In this document: piece after piece, positions 16,374 to 25,266 of the stretch
Position numbering within the stretch: position 1 is the stretch's first letter
Layout: every line of letters begins with the position of its first letter
Source: Alistipes sp.
GTDB taxonomy: Bacteria > Bacteroidota > Bacteroidia > Bacteroidales > Rikenellaceae
NCBI GenBank assembly: GCA_017474235.1
Contig: JAFVIB010000018.1
Coordinates: 1 to 64,000 of the forward strand
Direction: 5' to 3'
DNA length: 64,000 nucleotides
The notes under the pieces: model-generated
The model's input: the letters and a program-made list of their open reading frames with translations, nothing else
The model's database searches: none
Told to the model about the DNA's origin: nothing
Made by a program: the position numbers and the translations under genes

Positions 16374-17681
16374 ATGATGAACAAACCAAATCTCTCATTT
16401 TGGCAAATCTGGAACCTAAGTTTCGGATTCTTCGGTGTACAGATTGCCTATGCGCTTCAGAGTGCCAATATCAGTCGTATCTTTGCGACTTTGGGTGCTG
16501 ATCCGCATAGTTTGAGTTATTTCTGGATTTTGCCACCGCTTATGGGTATGATTGTCCAGCCGCTTGTTGGTAAGTGGAGTGACAAGACTTGGTGCCGTTG
16601 GGGTCGCCGTAAGCCGTACCTCTATGTGGGCGCATTGGTTGCAGTGCTTGTAATGGCTCTGTTGCCTAATTCAGGAAGTCTCAACCTTACTGTAAAAGCT
16701 GCAATGTCTTTCGGACTTGTAATGCTTATGTTGCTCGACACATCAATCAATATGGCTATGCAGCCGTTTAAGATGATGGTGGGCGATATGGTAAACGAAG
16801 AGCAGAAGGCAAAGGCATATTCAGTACAGAGTATGCTCTGCAATGCCGGCTCGCTTGTGGGTTACCTGTTCCCTTACTTCTTCACTTGGATTGGTATCAG
16901 CAACATCGCTCCTGAGGGTGTTATTCCTGATTCGGTAACATACTCGTTCTATGCAGGTGCAGCAATTATGATTTTCTGCGTACTCTACACAGGTTTTACC
17001 GTTACAGAGATGCCTCCACAGCAGTATGCACAGTTCCACAACATTTCTGAGGAGGATAAGAGTGAGAATACAAACCTTATCTACCTGCTCTTCCACGCTC
17101 CAAAGGCATTTTGGCAGATTGGTTTAGTGCAGTTCTTCTGCTGGTTTGCATTCCTCTATATGTGGAACTATACAACAGGAGGTATTGCCGAGAATGTATG
17201 GGGTGTTGATCCGATGAATACAACTTCAAAGGAGTATCAGAATGCTGCCGATTGGGTAGGTGTACTCTTTGCTGTTCAGGCTATCGGCTCTATTCTTTGG
17301 GCTATGGTGTTGCCACTCTTTAAGAAGATTAAGGTTGGCTACTCTGTAAGTTTGGTCCTCGGTGCATTAGGCTTTATATCGACCTACTTTATCCACGACC
17401 AATATACACTCTTCGTGTCATTCCTGCTTATCGGTTGCGGTTGGGCTGCAATGCTTGCTATGCCATTCGCGCTGCTCACAAACGCGCTGTCAGGAAACTC
17501 TATTGGTGCATACTTGGGTCTGTTTAACTGTACTATCTGCCTGCCACAGATTGCAGCAGCACTGCTTGGTGGTGTAATACTCTCTGTAGTCGGCAGCAGT
17601 CAGATTATGATGCTCGTAGTTGCAGGTGTATCTATACTCTTGGGTGCGCTGACAGTTCCATTTATTAAGGAGAAACGATAG
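16374..17681 (+). CDS. MFS sugar transporter (SLC45/MalT-like)
   Basis: A 435-residue, 12-segment permease of the sucrose/maltose (SLC45/GPH-like) type for import of oligosaccharides across the inner membrane. The signature LVGKWSDKTWCRWGRRKPY (about 63-81, RWGRRKP loop between TM2 and TM3) and the opening FWQIWNLSFGFFGVQIAYAL are characteristic. As first gene of the starch operon it would bring in maltose or maltodextrins released in the periplasm. The start is the first of two adjacent ATGs. The gap to susC is 39 bp without a terminator. Confidence 0.93.
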   Translation: MMNKPNLSFWQIWNLSFGFFGVQIAYALQSANISRIFATLGADPHSLSYFWILPPLMGMIVQPLVGKWSDKTWCRWGRRKPYLYVGALVAVLVMALLPNSGSLNLTVKAAMSFGLVMLMLLDTSINMAMQPFKMMVGDMVNEEQKAKAYSVQSMLCNAGSLVGYLFPYFFTWIGISNIAPEGVIPDSVTYSFYAGAAIMIFCVLYTGFTVTEMPPQQYAQFHNISEEDKSENTNLIYLLFHAPKAFWQIGLVQFFCWFAFLYMWNYTTGGIAENVWGVDPMNTTSKEYQNAADWVGVLFAVQAIGSILWAMVLPLFKKIKVGYSVSLVLGALGFISTYFIHDQYTLFVSFLLIGCGWAAMLAMPFALLTNALSGNSIGAYLGLFNCTICLPQIAAALLGGVILSVVGSSQIMMLVVAGVSILLGALTVPFIKEKR

Positions 17682-17720
17682 ATATCCATATATTAACATT
17701 TATTAACCAACAAAATTTTT

Positions 17721-20700
17721 ATGAAAAGACTTCTAATGTGTGTGGCAGTTGCGCTTCTATGCGTAATTACCCCGCCACTTGCTCTGGCACAGGGCAAGGA
17801 GGTAAAGGGTGTCGTTGTCGATGCAAGCGGTCTTCCGGTTATCGGAGCAACCGTTGCCGAAGTTGGCACAGTCAATGGTACGATGACAGACATTCAGGGT
17901 CAGTATGCACTGACCGTTGAGGGCAACGATTCAGTTGTCGAGATTAGTTTTATCGGTTTCAAGTCTGTACAGTTGGTAGCAAGTTCTACCGAGCTGGCTC
18001 GCGTAACCCTTATCGAGGACGCGATGGGTCTTGATGAGGTAGTTGTTATCGGTTATGGTTCTGTTAAGAAGAACGATATGACCGGTTCAGTTATCGCAGT
18101 TAAGGCTGAGGAGTTAAACCGTGGTGCGCTCACATCTCCACAGGAGCTTCTCCGTGGTAAGGTTCCGGGCGTAAATATCGTATCCGGTAACGGTGCTCCG
18201 GGTGCAGGTGCTGAGATTCGTATCCGTGGTGGTGCATCTCTCTCTGCAAACAACGACCCACTGATTGTTATCGACGGTGTGCCTGTTGCAAAGGAGGCTG
18301 GTGTAGGTATGTCAAACGGCTTGGCTACTGTAAACCCTAACGATATCGAGTCATTTACCGTACTCAAGGATGCATCTGCAACAGCTATCTACGGTTCTCG
18401 TGCATCTAACGGTGTCATCCTCATCACTACAAAGAAGGGTACAAGTGGCGCTCCTCGCGTATCTTATAATGGTAGTGTGTCTGTAAAGCACAACTACAAC
18501 ACTATGGATATGATGAACGCAGAGCAGTTAAAGAATCATGTTCTTACATTCGCTCCTGACTTGGCAGAGAAGGCTAACTCACTCTTTGGTACTGCTGATA
18601 CTAATTGGCAGAATGAGATTTTCCGTCTCGGTGTTGCTACAGACCACAATGTATCAATCACAGGTGCTGCTGCAAAGGATAAGATGCCTTACCGTGCATC
18701 AGTAGGTTATGTTTACGATGGTGGTACTGTTAAGAACTCTGACAACCAGCGTGCAAACATCGATATCAGCTTGGCTCCTAAGTTCCTCAAGGATCACCTT
18801 TCACTCAATTTCAACGCAAAGGGTATCTATAACCGCGGTAATTATGTGGATGGTGGTGTTATCGGCTCTGCTGTATATTTCGACCCAACTCAGAATGTAC
18901 ACAACTACACAGCTGATGGTGCTATTGATAAGGAGCTTTATAACGGCTACTACAACTGGGCTTCTGACCTTACAGCTGTAAACCCATTCTCAATGCTCTA
19001 TGACCAGTGGGACACTAACGAGTCTCTGCGTGCATTGGGTAACATTCAGCTCGACTATAAGGTACACGGTTTCGAGGATTTGAGCTTCAATCTCAACTTG
19101 GGTCTCGATATTACCTCTACAAATGGTAATAAGGGTAACAGACCTGGCTCTATCTTCTCAAGCCGCGATAATGGCGATAGCGGTATCTATAAGAACCTCG
19201 GTCGCTACTCAACATACAACAACCTCCACTACAACGAGTTGTTGGAGTTCTACGCAAACTATAAGAAGGAGATTGGCGTACACAGCATTAACGCAATGCT
19301 CGGTTACTCTTGGTCAAAGAACCACTCAGAGACTACCAGCTATAACTATGGTCGTGTAGCTCCTGCTGACGCAACTGTTGCTCTGTTCGACAGTAAGCTC
19401 ATTAGCGACTCTTATAGCGCAACTCGCAATGCACTCGTATCTTTCTACGGTCGTATCAACTACTCAATCGACTCTCGCTATCTGTTCACATTCACAATGC
19501 GTGCCGATGGTTCATCTCGCTTTGTAAAGAAGAATCGTTGGGGTTACTTCCCATCAGCAGCTGCAGCTTGGAATATCGCACAGGAGAGCTGGCTTAAGGA
19601 TTCTGAGACTGTATCAGCCCTCAAGCTCCGTTTGGGTTGGGGTGTTACAGGTCAGCAGGAGTTTGGTGAGAACTATGCAGCTGTTCAGTATGCAATTATC
19701 TCTCAGGACCCTACTACTCAGTACCCTCTCGGTCCAAATGTAGGCGACTTCTACTTCCCTGTTCGCCCTCAGGCATACAACGAGAGCCTTAAGTGGGAGG
19801 AGACAACTACTTACAATGTCGGTTTGGACTTCGGTTTCTTGAGAGGTCGTATCAACGGTAGTGTTGATGCTTACTATCGCTACACCGATGACCTTCTCTC
19901 TTATGTAGATGTACCACTCGGTGTAAACTTCTCTAATAAGGTATATCAGAATATCGGTGCTATGGAGAATAAGGGTGTCGAGGTATCTCTCAACTTTATT
20001 CCTGTAGAGACTGAGGATTGGAACCTCCAGATTGGTCTGAACGGTACTTGGCAGCAGACAAAGATTACTGAGCTCCCTGGTCCATATATCGACCTCGGTG
20101 GTGCAGGTGGCGGAACAGGTAACACCGCACAGCGTCACATGGTAGGCTATGCTCCACATACCTTCTACCTCTGGCAGCAGGTTTATGATCAGGATGGTAA
20201 TCCTATCCAGAACGCTATTGTTGATCGCGATCTTGATGGTCAGATTACAAATACAGACCGTTATATGACAAACAAGAGTCCTAACCCTGACTTCTTCTAC
20301 GGTGTAAGCCTCAAGTTGGCTTATAAGAATTGGGACTTCGGTTTCAACGGTCACGGCACTGTTGGCAACTATATGTTCAACGATGTATTGCGTGGTTCGG
20401 CAACTACAAACTATCGTGATATTATCGACAAGGGTTACCTCGTAAACACTCAGGCAGCAGGTGCTAAGTATGGCTTCAAGCAGAGCTCTACAACACCACA
20501 GAGCCTGTCTGATATGTTCCTTGAGGATGCTTCATTCTTCCGTCTTGACGATATTAACCTCGGTTATACATTCACAAACATTGGTCAGTGGGGTACTCAG
20601 ATTCGCGTTGCTGCAGGTGTTCAGAATGTATTCGTACTTACAAAGTATAGCGGTCTTGATCCTGAGACCTCTGTAGCCGGCGGTATTGACGGTAACATCT

Positions 20701-20747
20701 ATCCTCGTCCACGAGTATTCAGTGTTCGCTTGGGTATTAACTTTTAA
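17721..20747 (+). CDS. susC: SusC-like TonB-dependent outer-membrane transporter
   Basis: A 1008-residue protein with a signal peptide (to about ALAQ, residue 24), a carboxypeptidase-regulatory-like beta domain (KEVKGVVVDASGLPVIGATV, about 26-105), the plug (MGLDEVVVIGYGSVKKNDMT, about 103-122, then GAGAEIRIRGG) and a large barrel that ends in Phe (LGINF). With the SusD-like lipoprotein it forms the lidded pore that takes in glucan oligosaccharides using TonB energy. The gene lies between the MFS permease and susD. Codon use is strongly biased (GGT, AAG, CTC), as expected for high expression. Confidence 0.97.
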   Translation: MKRLLMCVAVALLCVITPPLALAQGKEVKGVVVDASGLPVIGATVAEVGTVNGTMTDIQGQYALTVEGNDSVVEISFIGFKSVQLVASSTELARVTLIEDAMGLDEVVVIGYGSVKKNDMTGSVIAVKAEELNRGALTSPQELLRGKVPGVNIVSGNGAPGAGAEIRIRGGASLSANNDPLIVIDGVPVAKEAGVGMSNGLATVNPNDIESFTVLKDASATAIYGSRASNGVILITTKKGTSGAPRVSYNGSVSVKHNYNTMDMMNAEQLKNHVLTFAPDLAEKANSLFGTADTNWQNEIFRLGVATDHNVSITGAAAKDKMPYRASVGYVYDGGTVKNSDNQRANIDISLAPKFLKDHLSLNFNAKGIYNRGNYVDGGVIGSAVYFDPTQNVHNYTADGAIDKELYNGYYNWASDLTAVNPFSMLYDQWDTNESLRALGNIQLDYKVHGFEDLSFNLNLGLDITSTNGNKGNRPGSIFSSRDNGDSGIYKNLGRYSTYNNLHYNELLEFYANYKKEIGVHSINAMLGYSWSKNHSETTSYNYGRVAPADATVALFDSKLISDSYSATRNALVSFYGRINYSIDSRYLFTFTMRADGSSRFVKKNRWGYFPSAAAAWNIAQESWLKDSETVSALKLRLGWGVTGQQEFGENYAAVQYAIISQDPTTQYPLGPNVGDFYFPVRPQAYNESLKWEETTTYNVGLDFGFLRGRINGSVDAYYRYTDDLLSYVDVPLGVNFSNKVYQNIGAMENKGVEVSLNFIPVETEDWNLQIGLNGTWQQTKITELPGPYIDLGGAGGGTGNTAQRHMVGYAPHTFYLWQQVYDQDGNPIQNAIVDRDLDGQITNTDRYMTNKSPNPDFFYGVSLKLAYKNWDFGFNGHGTVGNYMFNDVLRGSATTNYRDIIDKGYLVNTQAAGAKYGFKQSSTTPQSLSDMFLEDASFFRLDDINLGYTFTNIGQWGTQIRVAAGVQNVFVLTKYSGLDPETSVAGGIDGNIYPRPRVFSVRLGINF

Positions 20748-20761
20748 TTGAGAGAATGTTT

Positions 20762-22375
20762 ATGAAAAAGATAATGATTTTTGCTGCTCTTGCGGCATTC
20801 GCCCTTACCTCTTGCGTAGGCGTCCTCGATCAGGAGCCTATGTCAAGCGATGTTGTAGGCAGTGGCGATGTTTATTCAAATCCGACATACCGTCTGGGTC
20901 AGCTGTCAAAGATCTACGGCAGCTTCAACCTTACAGGTACAGCCGGTCCCGGTAGTACAGACATCTCTGTATCTGATGCCGGTGCATCTGAGTTTATCCG
21001 TGCTTGGTGGTCTATCAATACACTCTCTACAGATGAGGCAAAGTGTACTTGGGGTGACCCTTGGGTAAAGGAGATTGACACTAACACTTGGACAGCAACT
21101 AAGAATGACGCTATCTATGCAACTTATGTTCGTGGCGTTATGATGGTTACTCTTGCTAACAACTTCTTGCGTAACACTGATGACTCTGACCCTGAGATTG
21201 CTACTGAGCGTGCAGAGGTTCGTGTTCTCCGTGCAATGGCTTACTGGATTCTCCTTGACTGTTTCGGCAATCCTCCATTTGTAACAGAGGAGGACGAGAT
21301 GGGTGCATTCAAGCCTGAGCAGACAACTGCTGCTGAGCTCTTCGCTTGGCTTAAGGGCGAACTCGAGGCATTGGTATCTTCAGAGTCTCACCTCAAGGAT
21401 ATCCACACACAGGTATATCCACGCGTAGATAAGGGTGCTGCTTACGGTCTGCTTGCTCGTCTGCTCATCAACCACAAGACTTATCTCGGTACAGAGGATA
21501 ACACTATCTATGAGGAGGCTGCTGCAGCTGCTGAGAAGGTTGTAGATAGCTACACTCTGGCTCCAAACTATCGCGAGCTCTTTATGGGTGACAATGGTCA
21601 GAATCCTGCTGCTGTAGGCGAGTTCCTCTTGGCAGCTTGCTATGACGCTAACAAGACCCAGTCTTATGGTGGTCCTACCTTCTTTATTGCAGGTAGTACA
21701 AACAACAATAACAACCTCGGTCTTGCTGCAGGTTGGGCAGGTCTTGTAACCTCTACACAGTTTGTTTCTAACCTTATCGGTGCTGCTGCTGACAGCGCAA
21801 CTCTCGGTCAGGGTACAAATGACTTTACATCTATCGACAAGCGTGCCCTTGTAACTTTGGCATACTCTGAGAAGAAGGATATCGCTATTGACGCATTTAC
21901 CAATGGCTGGCATGTAACAAAGTGGAACAACCACCACTCTGACTGCACAGACCTCTATGGCGAGTCTGTACTTCCTACAGAGTCTTTCGCATCTATCGAC
22001 TTCCCACTTCTTCGTGCTGCTGAGAGCTATCTGATTTATGCAGAGGCTAAGGCTCGTATCGGTGGTGGTTCTTCTACCGATGCAAAGGCTGTAAAGTGCA
22101 TCAACGATATTCAGAAGCGTGCCGGTCTTACAGGTGCAAATACAAGCATCACTCTCGATGGCGTATTCGAGGAGATTACTCGTGAGCTCTATTGGGAGGG
22201 TCTTCGTCGTACAACTCTGATTCGTTTTGACAAGTATCTCTCAGGTACATTTGTTTGGCCTTTCAAGGGTGCTGCAGAGTCTGGTCAGGCACTTGCTGAT
22301 CACTTCAAGCTCTTCCCACTCCCATCTGACGACTTGGCTACAAATGACAATCTTGATCAGAACAAGGGTTATTAG
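20762..22375 (+). CDS. susD: SusD-like starch-binding outer-membrane lipoprotein
   Basis: A 537-residue surface lipoprotein (lipobox LTSC, Cys18) of the RagB/SusD family, the lid over SusC that binds the helical form of starch. TPR-like helices are visible as EVRVLRAMAYWILLDCFGNPPFV (split by the family motif RAxAY) near residue 155, YGLLARLLIN near 225, and the C-terminal EITRELYWEGLRRTTLIRF with the usual ending near the SusC interface. I start at ATG 20762; an ATG two codons upstream is also possible. It follows susC by 14 bp. Confidence 0.96.
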   Translation: MKKIMIFAALAAFALTSCVGVLDQEPMSSDVVGSGDVYSNPTYRLGQLSKIYGSFNLTGTAGPGSTDISVSDAGASEFIRAWWSINTLSTDEAKCTWGDPWVKEIDTNTWTATKNDAIYATYVRGVMMVTLANNFLRNTDDSDPEIATERAEVRVLRAMAYWILLDCFGNPPFVTEEDEMGAFKPEQTTAAELFAWLKGELEALVSSESHLKDIHTQVYPRVDKGAAYGLLARLLINHKTYLGTEDNTIYEEAAAAAEKVVDSYTLAPNYRELFMGDNGQNPAAVGEFLLAACYDANKTQSYGGPTFFIAGSTNNNNNLGLAAGWAGLVTSTQFVSNLIGAAADSATLGQGTNDFTSIDKRALVTLAYSEKKDIAIDAFTNGWHVTKWNNHHSDCTDLYGESVLPTESFASIDFPLLRAAESYLIYAEAKARIGGGSSTDAKAVKCINDIQKRAGLTGANTSITLDGVFEEITRELYWEGLRRTTLIRFDKYLSGTFVWPFKGAAESGQALADHFKLFPLPSDDLATNDNLDQNKGY

Positions 22376-22399
22376 TATTAACACTAAAAATTAGAAACA

Positions 22400-23530
22400 A
22401 TGAAATTTCTGAAATATTTTTCGATAGCTGCAGCTGCTCTGCTCTCGTTCTCTTGCCAGCAGGTCGATAAGACCTTTGCTACTCCAGCAGACGAGATTGC
22501 AAAGCCTGTGCTCAATGCCCACGCAGATATTGTTGTGGACGAGGCTACACTCGCTTCAGATGTAACCTTCACTTGGAGTGCTGTTGATTATGGTTATCCT
22601 GCACAGATTGCCTATAATCTCTATGCTGTATATGGCGAGGCTGAGATTCAGCTCGGTCAGTCTTATACTACAAGCTACACTATGACAAAGGAGGCATTTA
22701 ATAACACATTGGTAGATGAGAAGGGTCTTGCTCTTCCTGCTGATGCAACCTCTATGATTACTCTCTATTTGACTTCGTCTATCTCTAACAACTCAGAGGC
22801 TTATACAAAGCGTTCAGAGAACATTACTGTTAATGTAACTACTATCGCTGCAACCTCTGCACCTTGGATTCGTCGTCACATCTTCGTTCCTGGTAACCAC
22901 CAGGGTTGGGCTCCTGCTGATGCTCCAATTCTTTGGGAGACTGCAGAGAACAGCAACAAGTACGAGGGTCTTGTAAACCTTGTAAATGCAGACGATGCAA
23001 GTGCAAATGTCGAGTTCAAGTTCACTCAGTTCGGTAACTGGGATGTAAACCTCGGTGGTAGCATGGACGGAATGAACCCTGGCGGTGACAATATCGTTAT
23101 CGAGGGTAGCAAGAGCGGTATCTACTGGATTTCAGTAGAGGTTGAGGAGGACTTCTCAACAGGTACTGTAACCCTTAAGAGAGCAGGTGCTATCAATGTT
23201 ATTGGTGGTGCTGTTGGTGGTTGGGATCTTGCAAACGACCTTCCGCTTGTATGCACAGACACCAACTCACAGGTTTGGTCTGCTGTATGCGACAACTGCT
23301 TGGGTGGCGAGTTTAAGTTCCGCCTTACCGGTGGCGACTTTGAGGCTAACCCTTGGGAGATGAACTGGGGTGGTGATATCGACCATCTTACCCCTGGTGG
23401 TGACAATATCGTTACCGACCTCTCTGGTAAGGTTCGCTTCTCAATCAACTTCCGTGGTGATGTTCCTGCACTTGCAGAGGATCCTACAAACCCATCTCCA
23501 ATTTGCGCAAGCGTTGAGAGTGCTCAGTAA
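22400..23530 (+). CDS. susE: SusE-like starch-binding lipoprotein
   Basis: A 376-residue surface lipoprotein (Cys19, SFSC). Residues 25-150 match the SusE N-terminal immunoglobulin-like domain (DVTFTWSAVDYGYPAQIAYN). Two starch-binding beta modules follow, one near 160-260 (IFVPGNHQGWAPADAPILW) and one near 265-355 (INVIGGAVGGWDLANDLPL, EMNWGGDIDHLTPGGDN). Trp residues in GNHQGWAP and GGWD are likely sugar stackers, as in SusE and SusF. It comes after susD by 24 bp and before a second, longer paralogue. A hairpin follows the gene. Confidence 0.9.
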   Translation: MKFLKYFSIAAAALLSFSCQQVDKTFATPADEIAKPVLNAHADIVVDEATLASDVTFTWSAVDYGYPAQIAYNLYAVYGEAEIQLGQSYTTSYTMTKEAFNNTLVDEKGLALPADATSMITLYLTSSISNNSEAYTKRSENITVNVTTIAATSAPWIRRHIFVPGNHQGWAPADAPILWETAENSNKYEGLVNLVNADDASANVEFKFTQFGNWDVNLGGSMDGMNPGGDNIVIEGSKSGIYWISVEVEEDFSTGTVTLKRAGAINVIGGAVGGWDLANDLPLVCTDTNSQVWSAVCDNCLGGEFKFRLTGGDFEANPWEMNWGGDIDHLTPGGDNIVTDLSGKVRFSINFRGDVPALAEDPTNPSPICASVESAQ

Positions 23531-23537
23531 AACATCG

Positions 23538-23563
23538 AGGTGGTAACGCTCGAGTTACCACCT
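23538..23563 (+). terminator. Intercistronic hairpin after susE
   Basis: AGGTGGTAAC pairs perfectly with GTTACCACCT around GCTCGA. There is no clear T run, so it probably acts as an mRNA end stabiliser or a weak attenuator inside the operon. Confidence 0.7.
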
Positions 23564-23583
23564 TATAATAAAAAGATAAAATT

Positions 23584-25191
23584 ATGAAAATTTGGAAATA
23601 TATTTTGTCGGTTGCAGCACTTCTCTCAATGGGCGCATGTAACCACGATGCAGATCCGATGGTAATTCCTCAGAGAGACCTTGACATCGCAAACCACAGT
23701 GCTTTGGTTGTCAATGATCTTACTGCTGACGAGGAGTTTACCCTCACTTGGACTGCTGCAAAGTTCGGTATTCAGACCGATGTAGAGTACACCGTAGCTG
23801 CTGCTGTAGATAGCAATGCTGCTGTTACTCTCGGCACTACTGCAAACCTCTATTACACAACTACCAATGGTGCCCTTCTCGAGGCTCTCGGTTTGGCTCT
23901 TGGTGGTAGCTACAATGTAACATTCACTGTAACAGCCGCTGCTGTTGAGACTGAGGAGACTTGCGAGGATACTATCGCAATGGCTCTTACAATCGACAAG
24001 GAGGCTCATATGTGGATTATCGGTGCTTATCAGGGTTGGGATCACAAGAAGCCATCTTCTCGCCTTATTCAGGGTGAGGACGGTATTCTCCGTGGTTTTG
24101 TAAACATTCTCTCTGACACTGAGGGTGGCAACGAGGTTAAGTTCTGTACTCAGGAGAATTGGAACGGTACTAATTACGGTATGAAGGATGGTGCATTGAG
24201 CACAGATCCTGAGGCTGGTAATATTGTTCTTACAAAGGGTCTGCACTATCTGCACTTCGATGCTAAGAATATGACTCTTGTTGATATTCCGCTTACAAAG
24301 GTTGCACTTATCGGTGAGGCTGTAGGTAGCTGGGATAACGATCAGGCTGAGTTTACATTCGATGCTGAGAATAATGTTTGGACAGCAGTATGCGAGAATG
24401 TTGTTAAGGATAAGGAGTACAAGATTCGCTTTAACGGTGTTTGGGATGTAGTTGATGCTGCCGGCGCAGGTTATAATATCTCACTTGGTGGTGAGTTTGG
24501 CAACCTTGCTATGGGTGGTGGCAACCTCAAGGCTCAGAACAACGGTAGGGTTACATTTACCCTTAACCTCTTCGACGCTCCTTACACCCTTACAGAGGCT
24601 GGTCCAATTCCTTCACAGCTCCACATTATCGGTGCTTATCAGGGTTGGGATCACTCAAAACCACACTCTGACTTGGTTAAGCAGGGCGATGGTAAGCTGA
24701 CCGGTTTCTTGAACATCACATCAGCAGATGCTGCAGCATTCAAGTTCTGTACAGACCTTAATTGGGATGGTATTAACTACGGTATGCAGGATGGTGTTAT
24801 CAGCACTGACGGTGGCGCAAGCGACATTACTCTTGAGGTAGGTCTTCACTACTTGGTATTTGATATGGAGGCTATGACTCTCACAACAACTACAATTACA
24901 AAGGTTGGTCTGATCGGTAATGGTGAGGCATTTGGTAATTGGGGCAATGATGGAGGTGTAGATGTCGAGATGACTTACAATGCTACTACACAGACTTGGT
25001 CTGCAACCGTTGCAAATGTTCCTGCTAATAATGAGTACAAGGTTCGCTTTAACAGCGATTGGACAATCAACCTCGGTGGAAATGCTGCAAACCTTACTTA
25101 TGGTGGCGACAATCTTAAGACAACAAAGGATGGCAGCGTTACATTTGAGCTGAACATCTTCAGTACACCTTACACTATTGTAGAGAAGTAA
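23584..25191 (+). CDS. SusF-like starch-binding lipoprotein with duplicated modules
   Basis: A 535-residue lipoprotein (Cys19, MGAC). The N-terminal SusE/SusF domain covers about 20-135. Four beta modules then come in an A-B-A'-B' order. A and A' share IIGAYQGWDHxKP (about 143 and 344), a Lys/Phe-Cys-Thr strand, NYGMxDG and GLHYL. B and B' share a Lys-Val-x-Leu-Ile-Gly strand and an EYKxRFN strand. The paired modules look like a tandem duplication. Like SusF it should hold starch on the surface without being a pore part. It lies between two intercistronic hairpins. Confidence 0.9.
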   Translation: MKIWKYILSVAALLSMGACNHDADPMVIPQRDLDIANHSALVVNDLTADEEFTLTWTAAKFGIQTDVEYTVAAAVDSNAAVTLGTTANLYYTTTNGALLEALGLALGGSYNVTFTVTAAAVETEETCEDTIAMALTIDKEAHMWIIGAYQGWDHKKPSSRLIQGEDGILRGFVNILSDTEGGNEVKFCTQENWNGTNYGMKDGALSTDPEAGNIVLTKGLHYLHFDAKNMTLVDIPLTKVALIGEAVGSWDNDQAEFTFDAENNVWTAVCENVVKDKEYKIRFNGVWDVVDAAGAGYNISLGGEFGNLAMGGGNLKAQNNGRVTFTLNLFDAPYTLTEAGPIPSQLHIIGAYQGWDHSKPHSDLVKQGDGKLTGFLNITSADAAAFKFCTDLNWDGINYGMQDGVISTDGGASDITLEVGLHYLVFDMEAMTLTTTTITKVGLIGNGEAFGNWGNDGGVDVEMTYNATTQTWSATVANVPANNEYKVRFNSDWTINLGGNAANLTYGGDNLKTTKDGSVTFELNIFSTPYTIVEK

Positions 25192-25206
25192 TTCTTACAA
25201 TATTTG

Positions 25207-25234
25207 ACCGGAGAGCTTTGACCGGCTCTCCGGT
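25207..25234 (+). terminator. Intercistronic hairpin before GH13 genes
   Basis: ACCGGAGAGC pairs perfectly with GCTCTCCGGT. No T run follows. It separates the transport/binding genes from the enzyme genes of the operon. Confidence 0.7.
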
Positions 25235-25266
25235 TCCTAAATAAAAATTATTAACCAACAAATACT

